Positions 19,114 to 28,846 of a DNA stretch of 64,000 nucleotides are shown here, one piece after another. Origin of the DNA: Ephemerocybe angulata (lineage: Eukaryota; Basidiomycota; Agaricomycetes; Agaricales; Psathyrellaceae); the NCBI GenBank assembly GCA_013368325.1, contig JAACJK010000235.1, forward strand, positions 95,638 to 159,637. Reading direction: 5' to 3'. The notes under the pieces are model-generated. The model searched no databases, was not told where the DNA came from, and saw nothing but the letters and a program-made list of their open reading frames with translations. A program made the translations under genes and the position numbers. Each line of letters begins with the position of its first letter. The first letter of the stretch is position 1.

Positions 19114-22100
19114 CAGGTCCCTATGCGTCTTCGGAGAAACGGTTTTTTGCGGGTCCGAACCGATGGGGATGTATTTCCGGGGTGCCTTTTGCTAAGCGAG
19201 CTGGCAGTGGCGGCAGTCCTTCACACTGCTGGAGGCTGCTGGAGGTCACAAGAGTAGACTAGAAATCACAGTGCGGGCGGACGGTGGCTGGTGGGGGTTG
19301 CGGGTCAAGATGCAGTTGGCATTCATAACGGGCGATCAACGCCAAAATTCATCGTCCCGCCGCAGTCCAAATCCGGATGCGTCACCAAGGCACCGCTTGG
19401 CAACGACGGTCAGCGCCCTCCGCTGCACTCCATGTCCTGCAAACCATCTCCTCGACGGCGACAACGCGATACTTGGCAGTGGGAATCGGTGGCCGGGCTC
19501 ATCTTCCTCTCTATTTTCAACTGCATTCCACGATTCATAACCCAATCATCATCGATCTCACCCACCTACTATGCTTTTTCGAATGGAAACCTGTCATCGC
19601 AGCTTCCCGGCGCTTCGCGGTGGCGAGCCACACTCTGCTGGTACACATCTATCTATCGATGCTGGTTCTCAACATAGATAGAAAGAACCATGATTGCACT
19701 TCGCTATCTGCCGGGCGGTGCTTACAACTTGAAGGAACATCTCTACTACGTGTCCGAAGGTGTCCGACTGCCATATCCTTCTCCCTCCTTTCCCATGTTC
19801 CTTACATGTTACGAACTTCATTTACACTCATCTCGACTATCGCCGCACCCTCCGGTGATCAAGGGGCCCATGGATGGTGGGCCTGAACAACAAACGCAGC
19901 GTGGTGATCGAGCGTACTTACATATGGCACACGGCCTTCCGAATTCCATCTCTCATCGATAGTTAACCTTTTCTTCCCATCCAACATGAGTAATCACAGA
20001 CGTTCGAAGTTCCAACGAAGTTCACAAAAGCATATCAAAGTTCTACTAAGCACGAAAGTACACACGACAAGCCGACCTTTGCCCGGTGTACTATCACGGT
20101 ACCGTGCAATAATCACCGACCACTACGACCAAGATAGATACCACGGGCTACCGTTTCGTAACCACACGGCAGCTATCGTCCTCGAGGCCAAAACATGATA
20201 CTCGAGTATGTACATGAAACAGCATCTTTCACGAGCCTCACCTCGTCCCTACCTACTCTGCCTACCTGATGCCCACTCTCCTAACCCTGAGCGAACGCCA
20301 CCCTCGCCATCCACTCGAAACCTCCCTCCAAGCCACACACCGCGATCGACAGCAGGCCTCCTTCACACCAATACAGACCAATACATAGGCGCACGGGCGC
20401 TTGTCGCCCCATCCCGCCCGTTGCCATCACACGGGTGCACACACGGCGATATCGATCCGGTCGTCGACAACGTGCCCTGCCGTGCCTTGTTTTTTTTTTC
20501 GTTGAAACAACCATTGGAGCTGCCTCGCGCCTTCTTCGCTTCCGCACGGGCGCTTGTGTTCCCGCCAAGTGCAACGTCGTCGATGATGTGCGCGCGGATG
20601 ACGCAACGGGGTGCGTGCCTGCGTCTGGCTCACCTATGATGACGCTGAGCGTGCGTTATTGGTTGGTTGGTGGTAGGTTGTATGCGTAAGTATGTATCGA
20701 GCGACCTGGCAGGGTCAGCTTCTCGTGATATCCGCAGAGGGGCGGGTCGTCCATAGACGCCGGTCTATCATACGCCTCTTCGTGAAGAGTCGTGACCCAG
20801 AACAAACTCTCGTTGCCGTTCAATCCTTCTGGAGTCACAGGGCCACCCGCTCACGACCCCGTCAACGATTCTGATAGAGAGTCGAGACATACTGACATAC
20901 GTATGTGCGCCGCCACCCCGTCTGATACTGATAGCCATTTGTCACGTCACAAAAGGGAAATGGCATTGCTAACTCGAAAATGTCACGTCACATTGAGGGG
21001 GGATGGCTAGGTGGGGGACCGGGATGTCACACCATGGGCCTGCAAAAATCGGTCAAAATGGGTTCCTTGCCTGCTCAAAACTACAGGTATGCCTCGCATC
21101 CCTTTCGATATATATCAATGCAGGTTGGTCCACGTCTATAGAGCAAGTTGGCCAGAAAATACTTCCAGAATGGCTATCCCAGATGCTCTGTCACGCTCCT
21201 CGACGCCCAAATGGCTATCAAAAAACCAAATGGCTATGTCACACTCCAGACCCCGATGGCTATAATTTCCGCACTGTCAGTATTCGACACAGAAACGGGA
21301 ACCCGCGCACCGTATGCAGGTGGAGCGGTGGCAGCGCTCTGAAATTTGACCCCGGGTGCGGGTTCCCATCTCTAGATGGTATGTGATTAACACTTACAGT
21401 AAGTACAACCCCGTCGTCTGAACACGAGTAGGGTAGGTGACCGGTGGATGGTGCGGGGGAGGCGGCGGCTCAACACGGTTCACGACGGGCGCCACTACAC
21501 TCAGTTCAACAAACGCCTTGTCTTTGAAATCTTTTCTCGTGGGATGTGTACCACATAAGGCGTTTCGTTGCCTCGAGGAGAGCGAGTGAGTATTGGTCGA
21601 AGCCAAGGAAGTGAGCGTAAAGCATGGAGGTAGACTTGGGTGGAATTAACGGGCGCTGGCGACCGGCACGCACGGCAGGTTCGACCGTCAGTGCGCTCAG
21701 CCGTCGGAAGACAGGAAATAAGCAGTGAGTACCTTCGTTGCATTATTCAGCTGAACATTGAGGCGGATTTAGTAGCAGTCCTTTGTCCTGTCAAGTCAAG
21801 CCTTGTCAATGTACAGCAGTCATTTACAGTCAACCAACGCAATCAGCGCCTAAGTGCCTCGAATCAAGCTTCGGCCCACAAGACAAAAAGTCAACGTGCA
21901 TACGATTCAGACTTCCTGAGCTTTGACATGAGAGCCAGACGTCGGATTCGCGCAGGCTAGATACACCTCTGCATTACTAGAACTAACGTACGTACAAGAC
22001 TTGAAGCACATGGAGATCCTTTACCAGGCACAAAAGGACGCCACAGATGATGCACTGGTAGCGTTCTTGAGCGAGTGCTTCTTCTCTTACATTCGGGGTT

Positions 22101-22133
22101 GGCGCCCTCCAGGCTCTAGGTACCATTAATACA

Positions 22134-22152
22134 GTCGGGGCTAAGCCCCGAC
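22134..22152. repeat. Perfect inverted repeat, 9-base arms
   Basis: GTCGGGGCT, one base, then AGCCCCGAC: a near-perfect palindrome in noncoding DNA. Confidence 0.8.
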
Positions 22153-22597
22153 AAAGAGGACCTTGGCCGTGGTACGGGATTCGGCGCCACAGTTCAACAG
22201 ATTGAACAAAGAATATTCTGTGATAGTACACAGGCCAGGATTTCAAGTTCGAGTCTAGATATTTACTGGCAGGAATTAGCGTCTGAGGACCGGTGTCATA
22301 CCCATGAGGAATGTTTATCTGGCTATGGGTCCTGGGTGGCTGAGATGATGGATGGACCTATGTGGACTTAACGGGTCTGTGACCTATGGACTTCTATGGA
22401 CGTATCAGACACTCGGAGCGGACTTAGTAGCATGTGTAGTGGCGGTTTCTTTTGAGCTGTCCTTTTGAGCTGTCAAGGCATGTTTATCCTTGAAGGTTCG
22501 AGTCTTCGGTCCGACTTACATACACACAAGGACGATTGTTAAACTTGAGAGTTTGCAGCGTAGTTACAAATTGCTAGACGACGAGGGTCCGAGGTAA

Positions 22598-22627
22598 GCA
22601 TCCGAGGCCGACCTCGGTGGAGGATGC
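22598..22627. repeat. Nested inverted repeats
   Basis: CCGAGG-CCGA-CCTCGG (22602-22617) sits inside an outer GCATCC / GGATGC pair (22598-22603 and 22622-22627). Confidence 0.75.
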
Positions 22628-22730
22628 CATGGAGCGCTCTGGATGGCAGATGCTTGTGAATGGATGCGCCAAGTATGTATTACTCAGGTGGAAGTATAAC
22701 TTAGGGAGTACATCAGAACGGTTACGAAAC

Positions 22731-22748
22731 GTTCTCCCGAGGGAGAAC
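22731..22748. repeat. Perfect inverted repeat, 8-base arms
   Basis: GTTCTCCC, GA, GGGAGAAC. Confidence 0.8.
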
Positions 22749-23462
22749 TTCACTCGGGACTTGGATTTTGACGCCGAGCGTCCGAGAGTGTATTTAAAAG
22801 TACGTAGGGTTGGTGAGAATCCCCCGGATCTTCACCATGTACGTGGGCCCTTTATTCTTTGCAGAGAGATGCTTATCGGACGCCCAACTTACACCTTTAC
22901 TCAGGAAGGCAACGCAGAGGGGGAGTAATAGCCACCCATATTGAAATAAGCGCCCAAGTAAGGAGAGCACATTTTTGATTATTAAGAGATCGCAGTGCCT
23001 TCCGTACTCACCAAGCAGTAAGAAGAGCTTACAGACTTTCGTCCTCTTGGCCGGACTCCAGCATGCTCAATGGTCCTATTCTTCCTTAATGAGTCATACT
23101 GAATATACGGACCTCGTGGTTGGGGTAAGAGAGTGGTCAGCTCCGAGTAGATAGTCAGTGGCCTTAGTAGGCTAGTAGCCTTGATTCGGTGCCGGGCGGG
23201 AATACTTAATCCGACAGACATCTGCACTCGAGCGCATGAAATTGTCTAGAATGACAGACAACAGGTCATAGTAGGAGGAGTTGAGGAGAGAAAGCAATGG
23301 CGCGCTGCTGCTCATTGGCTCAGTGTAGTAATGCGTTGCACGCCACCGAGCGTGATCGTGTTGCCTCGACATATTTCCAAAGCTTTCTTATGTTCCAGTC
23401 AACCATTTGACTCGATTATTGGCGGGGTTTATGAAGTCGGAAAGGGGCGGAGGGGTAAGACT

Positions 23463-23488
23463 GTCTCGATCCCAGACGGGATCGAGAC
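23463..23488. repeat. Perfect hairpin, 11-base stem and 4-base loop
   Basis: GTCTCGATCCC, loop AGAC, GGGATCGAGAC. It lies about 95 bases before the start codon of copy C. It could be a regulatory hairpin or a remnant of a small inverted-repeat element; the sequence does not decide. Confidence 0.8.
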
Positions 23489-23580
23489 AACTTGGAGCGG
23501 AGCGGTAAACTCCGCCATTCTCACTGGAGCTTGAATCTTGAAGTCTAACTACGGGAACTCAGATCTTACCACTTACCACG

Positions 23581-24478
23581 ATGGCAAACCTCACCTACTC
23601 AGCCAAGTCCGGCGACACATGGTCTCCATACGATCTGGAGGCATTCAACATCAAGATCGTCCGCGAAGATATCCAAGCATTCTTTGGCGCAGCCGAGCTG
23701 CCTGCCCCCAAAGACGTATCTATTATTTGGAACAATTGGAAGGCACCACCTGGCCCCATCCCCAAGGTCTTCAGAGAATTTTTCACGTATCTTCATGATT
23801 CGTTGTGGATGCCACAGGATGAAGGATCCGTGACCGTTGACTTCGCTAAGCTTCTCTTAAAAATGCTGGACTATACCGACAGCAAACGTGTCCTGCACGA
23901 GCGAAAGGAGATGTTGTTCGATATGTGTGGCAGCACGGTGGACGCGAAAGCAGATGTTACCGTCATTGAGCGACAAGACCCCGTTTCTCAGTTCTACATT
24001 CTCCTTTTCAAGGAAGATAGGGTACGTGATCTCCTGAACCTCTGAGCCTCTTTAGTGAACTCAGGCCCTCCTAGTCCTACGACGCAGACGACGAGCCTTA
24101 TCCCGAGCCGCAGCTCATAGCTGCGGCTCTCGCTGCATTTCATCAGAATAACAAAATACGCCAGGACACCGGAACACCTCCCCTGCAGTCTCAAACGTTC
24201 CCCGGCATCACGATGGTCGGAACGGCGGCCACTTTCTATAAAATAACAATCACCAGCGAGCTCGCACTGGCCGTGGCAGGCGGCGTGTACCCTGAAAACG
24301 AAACCATCGTTCGCGAATTCGTACCACCTGTTTCGGAACCCCTCGACTACGTTGCCCAGGGTATGTTTTACTTGGAAAATAGGAGGCTCCTGCTGCAATG
24401 CTTTGAAGCATTTAAACAATTCATGGTAGGTCTGACACGCCGTATTGAAACGGTATACCTAATGTGTTGCAGGTGTGA
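23581..24478 (+). CDS. Unnamed basidiomycete family, copy C
   Basis: Three exons: 23581-24021, 24075-24425 and 24473-24478, giving 265 residues. The 53-base first intron (gtacgt...ctcctag) contains a TGA in the upstream frame, which proves the intron for the whole family. The last exon is GTG TGA, as in copy A. Same blocks as copy A: APPGPIPKVFREFF, KADVTVIE, FYILLFKEDR at the intron, PQLIAAALAAF, GITMVGTAATFYKI, CFEAFKQF. The last residue of the putative ExK is Arg instead of Lys. It lies opposite to copy A and converges on an F-box fragment, mirroring the arrangement at 1-2194. Appears intact; function unknown. Confidence 0.75.
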
Positions 24479-24609
24479 TGACGTCTCTACCTAGCGCCTA
24501 GTGCTGCCTGTTTCTTTCCTGGAGCAGATCGTCAGACTGAATAGTCTAATGGACGTATAAATTTGATTTCAGGAAGGTATATAAGATCCTGTAGGCGATA
24601 GTATACAAG

Positions 24610-24980
24610 TTACAACTCAAACAAACGTTCCACCGATATGCCCAGATTCCTGATGCGATCAATAGTGGGCGAGGTGTTATAGGTGTTCAAGTTCGCGAGG
24701 TTCACCGAGTTCTCCGAAATGCGAAGCGCCACCATCTGCAACGAATCCCGTGGCTGGTTGTGTCCCACAGGCCCGCGAGCCCAATGATGGCGAGACTCGA
24801 CGAATTGAAATAGGGATTCAAGGGGGAAGGAATCGTCAGAGAAGGTAATCTCGATATACTCCAAGTTGGGTAAGAGCTGTGTTTGATGCTGTTCCATGTG
24901 GTGACATAGCGTCTGGAAGGGTCCTCGTTGTTTATGCACTTTACTCCATAGAGGACGAGATGCTTGAGCGAGCTGCATGC
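24610..24980 (-). pseudogene. F-box/LRR fragment, C-terminal end only
   Basis: The minus-strand translation (CHHMEQHQTQLLPNLEYIEI, then SFPLESLFQFVESRHHW, then RIRNLGISVERLFEL) is close to the C terminus of the gene at 1-904. Homology stops near 24980. Just upstream a one-base deletion relative to that gene shifts the frame (CCCTTCCAG here, CCCTTTTCAG there). No F-box remains. It is the partner of copy C in an inverted duplicate of the 1-2.2 kb locus. Confidence 0.75.
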
Positions 24981-25948
24981 CTCTCGTCACTCAACATTAC
25001 CCTCCCAGGTCTTGAATCATCAAGGCTCCAGGGCGACCCCCTCTACCCAATCAACATTCCTGCACTTACCCTCAACAACTTGACTTCTTTCACCATTCAA
25101 ACTGGCTGGAATGGCCCTCAAATACCCACCCTACTGCAATATTGTGGGCGACTCGAGTACCTGGCCATCACCTATATACTTGCCGAGGATGATCAGAGCT
25201 GGAGGATGATTGCCTCGCTACACATAACCTACCGCAACGTATCCAGCTACCCAATTTACCCTCTCTCAGGGTGCACGGGATCCAGCCACACACTGCGTCT
25301 ACCATCCTCCGTTTCCTCGATGCCCCTGCTCTCATAACCCTCGATGCTCAGATAGAGGAAGACGATGACGGAGACGACACAGAAGAAGAAGAAGAAGAAG
25401 GCCGGTCTCTGGATGGCCCCGCCGCCCATAAGTTCCTTTCTTCTCTTGGCCTATTGTCCCCAACTAGTGGATGCGCTGCTAAATTGGAGTCATTGGCTTT
25501 GGGAAAAGGCCAGCAGACCGATATTATTGCCTTCAAGATTGCCGAAGGAACGCTCAAGGACATCGCTCAGTATCTTCCCTCACTTAAGCGTCTCGTTTTA
25601 TGCGGGGTTCAGTGTGTAGGGAAGTATGATCCATTTTTGGAACTACAAATCCACACGGACCGCCATGAAATGCCACTGTTGCCTCAACTGGAGTACTTGG
25701 ACATCACGGTGGAGGGCTCACTTAACTTTCCCCTCGAATCTGCGTTTCGATTTATCAAGTCTCGCAACGAGCATTGGGTTCGTTCGCCCGAGAATCGGGC
25801 CCGTGATTCATTGAGAAGGGTGGTGATCCGCTTTCCTGAGGAGAGTATTTGCGACTATTCGGACATTCACGACTATTCGGACATTTACGATACCTCTCCG
25901 ACTGTTGCTGATATCAGGAAGCTGGGCATTTTGGTGGAAAGGTTTTGA
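24981..25948 (+). pseudogene. F-box/LRR gene, 5'-truncated and frameshifted
   Basis: Starts abruptly at about 24981 with SSLNITLPGLESSRL, matching the middle of the F-box protein at 41678-43513 (SSLVIELPAIRDD). It runs through INIPALTLNNLTSFTI and LLQYCGRLEYLAI, changes frame near 25220 (from ASLHITYR to LPQRIQLPNLPSLRVHG), then reads cleanly to ADIRKLGILVERF at 25948. A short Glu run (near 25380) sits where the 41678 protein has none. No F-box, no start codon and one frameshift: a pseudogene. Its 5' end abuts the minus-strand fragment 24610-24980 back to back. Confidence 0.75.
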
Positions 25949-26201
25949 CGGTTGAAGTCTTCTATCCTGTGTACTAGCAATTCGTATTGTAGACTTTAAG
26001 AGGTTTACGGTACCCTCAATGCACTCTGTTCAACTTGTGTTCAACGCGGCGCGTGAATTGTGATAGCCAGTGCTGTCACCTCTCAGAGAGAAAGCTAAAC
26101 AAGAGATTATCATAGGCATGTGTCGAACTATCAGGGTCCTTGGCCATAATGTACAGCAATCCGAATGGTCGAAGTCAAACTATATTCAAGCGCAACTATG
26201 T

Positions 26202-27917
26202 CTATTCGGGAGACCGAATGCACTCGACGGTTATGCCCATCCCACGAACCAACTCAACGGCGGAGGCTGATTCGCAGTCCTCCTCGAGCGTCAAGACATT
26301 CTTGATATCTCTAAGCACCACCCTCCTCAATGAATTAGGGGACTTGTTTCCCACTGCTGAAGCCTGTTGCCGAGCATATCGTCGGTGGCGGGCTCTGATG
26401 AACCGAAGGAGTGATTCCAAGGGAAAATCGCAGTAGGGGCTGGTGAGTTCAAGATGCTCAAGGCATGGAAGCAACAACACCTGCTGATCAGCCGCCATGT
26501 ACCGGCGCATCACCGCAAACGAGTCTCCCGCTTCCTCATCGAATCCCATGAAACTCACGTCAATAAAAACAAGGCGTTTCAGGGAAACGAGAGGCGAAAG
26601 GATGGAAATGATGTCTTTATCGCCGAAGCCTGCCTCGAAGAAATCCTGGTTGGTGATGGTCAGCGATTGCAGTATTACTGCCCGAGGGGGGTGTAGCAAG
26701 CCGAGAGAATCAAGGAAGAGACGTGTGGGCCGCAGAACAGTCAATTGTTCGTTTTCATTGTGCCCTTCCTGGTCTTCTGGATCCTCTCGTATCCCAACAT
26801 CTATCTTGAGAAGAGCCGGGGCATCGATGAAGTGGAGGACGTGCTCAGCAGTGCATTGCGGAACATAATGCACCTTGAGTGACCGAAGTTCGGAGAGATG
26901 GATATGAGGCGGAAGATTATGCTGGGCGAGAGAGTTTGCTTCCTGTGTCCACAATTGTCTCGGATTGAACTCGTAGCTGATGTCGAGATATTCAGCTTTG
27001 GTGCAGTGCTGTAGGAGCATGGCGATCTGAGTTCCGTCCCAGTCGCATACGATGGTAAAAGAGGTGAGATTTCTGAGCGTAGATGCAGGAATGTGGACGG
27101 GTGTTTGGGGGTCGTAACCACCTGCGTCAGGTAGCGCGGACGGTAAGTGAATGCGAAGGGAGGTCAACGATGAGGGTAGAGAGTTAAACATCGAAGTAGA
27201 GGCATCCGAGGATTCCCGCCACTCTCCCCAATGCAGGTCATGCTCTGGGTCATAAAGCCTCAGGTCCAGTGACCTGAGGGACATCCAAGGCGTGGCTTTC
27301 GGAGTTTCCTTTTGGATACGGAGCAGGAGTGCCCTCAAGCACGAGGTACTCGTAACCCCGATTTCAAAATTGTCCAACGGCGGCCCCTCCATGAATAATT
27401 TTAAGAGGGGGACCCCATCGAGTATACATGGTGAAACTGGCTCTTCCGGGTCTGGGGAGATTTCCTCGTCGTTGGCATCGACCGAGTATCCTTCGTGCCG
27501 CTCGCAGTAGGAATGGCTGAGCCTAATGCGCAAAGTTTTCGGAGTTGTCCCTGACCGACCCATCCATGCAACGGCCTTGTCGAAAATCTGCGGACCAGGC
27601 TCCGCAATGAAAATGTCTGCCCATAGAGAATGCGTCATCTCTGCGGCGGCACGCCATGCTTTGCAGACAAGGGAGAGGTCGACCACCCGCGCTGTATCTA
27701 TGCGCTCCCCGGGTTTGTATTGCATCGTGGCCGTGGCTACAAAGATCTGCCCCAGAACCTCTGGAAGAAGAGATCGAACTGGCGACACTGCGCAGCGCAT
27801 CCTAGAAAGCCGATCCTCGAGTTCGATAATGTCGCGCTGTATCGTCGCCTTCTCGAGAGCGCTCGGCAGCTCATTCGAGTTCAATAAGTAGGAGTAGCGT
27901 GGGGAAGAAATGGTCAT
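26202..27917 (-). CDS. F-box/LRR protein, full length
   Basis: Single exon, 571 residues, from ATG at 27917. Order: short N terminus (MTISSPRYSYLLNS), a coiled helix (ALEKATIQRDIIELEDRLSR), the F-box (VSPVRSLLPEVLGQIFVA, then VVDLSLVCKAWRAAAEMTHSLW), then leucine-rich repeats to the end (MGITVECIRSPE). The helix-then-F-box layout is typical of the large agaricomycete F-box families. F-box proteins bind Skp1 and present substrates to SCF ubiquitin ligases; the substrate here is unknown. Very close in sequence to the gene at 43912-45609, and their upstream regions match too, in inverted orientation. Confidence 0.88.
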   Translation of the reverse strand: MTISSPRYSYLLNSNELPSALEKATIQRDIIELEDRLSRMRCAVSPVRSLLPEVLGQIFVATATMQYKPGERIDTARVVDLSLVCKAWRAAAEMTHSLWADIFIAEPGPQIFDKAVAWMGRSGTTPKTLRIRLSHSYCERHEGYSVDANDEEISPDPEEPVSPCILDGVPLLKLFMEGPPLDNFEIGVTSTSCLRALLLRIQKETPKATPWMSLRSLDLRLYDPEHDLHWGEWRESSDASTSMFNSLPSSLTSLRIHLPSALPDAGGYDPQTPVHIPASTLRNLTSFTIVCDWDGTQIAMLLQHCTKAEYLDISYEFNPRQLWTQEANSLAQHNLPPHIHLSELRSLKVHYVPQCTAEHVLHFIDAPALLKIDVGIREDPEDQEGHNENEQLTVLRPTRLFLDSLGLLHPPRAVILQSLTITNQDFFEAGFGDKDIISILSPLVSLKRLVFIDVSFMGFDEEAGDSFAVMRRYMAADQQVLLLPCLEHLELTSPYCDFPLESLLRFIRARHRRYARQQASAVGNKSPNSLRRVVLRDIKNVLTLEEDCESASAVELVRGMGITVECIRSPE

Positions 27918-28846
27918 TTTGGCTCCAAATCTGAGCTTCTGGCTTGGGGCCTTTAAGGTTGTAATCTACAGCGAATGTCAGACTCATGAAGCTCATCGAC
28001 ATGCGAAAGGTGCAACCTACATGAGCGTCCAGTTCGAAACGTGTTATTGCAGCCGATCAAGTACAATCCCCCAGTATCCCAGGACCCACACTTGCATGAT
28101 GGTGTGCGGGCACTCGAGAACGATTCTCAAATGCAAAAGGGGATTGGAGGGGAAAATAGGGCATTGGAATCCATGGTTTGTCCCGAGGGCAGGTGCTTCT
28201 AGGAGACGCGAGAAGCTTCAAAGGGGCGAACTTGTCAAAGTATATGTAACTGAGGCCAGGATAGAGGTCGGATAGTAGAGGCGAAGTAGAAGAGGCTCCG
28301 TATAAGTGTAAATAGCCAAGAAGGGTGGGAGGGAACATTTATTTTCCTAAAGCTCAATCTAAAGTGGAGAAACCGAAATATAGCGTTCAAGTGATACCTC
28401 AATAGCCAGCCTGCTACGTTTGAATCCTCTCCAGCGAAATGCCTGAGTTCCTGATATAAGCGACAGTACTATTCCTAGATGAAACCACCTTTCAAGTCGT
28501 TTATCTAGACTTCCATCATCCCGATGGTGTCTAGTTAGTAGTGGTACTAGTCGCCAACTCTAGCCGCCGTCATAGCCTGAGCCTTATCCTCCTGTGCCCG
28601 CGTCGGTAGTCCTGTAGGACCAGACTTGCCCGGGAATGTGCCACAAGGGGAGCTGCACCGCTACCACTTTCATACACAAGTGGCCCATCCACGAGCGAGC
28701 CCGTAGGACGCAATCTCACCTTGCAGTAGACTAGAACAAGACTAGAAAGATAAACAACAGAATATCACGCAAATGTCGTACATAGGGTCCTTTGTCATAA
28801 TTTACAGCTATCCGAATGGTCAACGTCAAACTGTATTCAAGCACAA
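27918..28846. other. Spacer between two tandem F-box genes
   Basis: No gene seen. The first ~170 bases (upstream region of the 26202 gene) match the upstream region of the 43912 gene in inverted orientation, for example a shared block around GAGCGTCCAGTTCGAAACG. About 28770-28846 resembles 26140-26210, the 3' flank of the neighbouring F-box gene. Confidence 0.5.

Larger units (their letters stand above)
19114..23580. other. 4.5-kb region with no supportable gene
   Basis: Left part (19114 to about 20700) is probably the 5' region of the RA-PH gene. Further right, many short frames exist but none has a domain, coherent splice chain or family resemblance. 21160-21265 repeats an ATGGCTAT word at uneven spacing. 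An inverted pair GGGAACCCGC / GCGGGTTCCC brackets 21298-21368. From 22.1 to 23.5 kb there are four perfect hairpins, listed separately. A TGTCATACCC start at 22294 and a TATTTAAAA box near 22793 hint at an old LTR, but no matching end was found. Confidence 0.45.

Noticed and set aside
22490..22515. GGTTCGAGTC resembling a tRNA T-loop
   Set aside because: No acceptor stem, D-arm or anticodon arm can be formed around it.
22294..22900. Solo LTR starting TGTCATACCC
   Set aside because: No matching end, second LTR or target duplication found.
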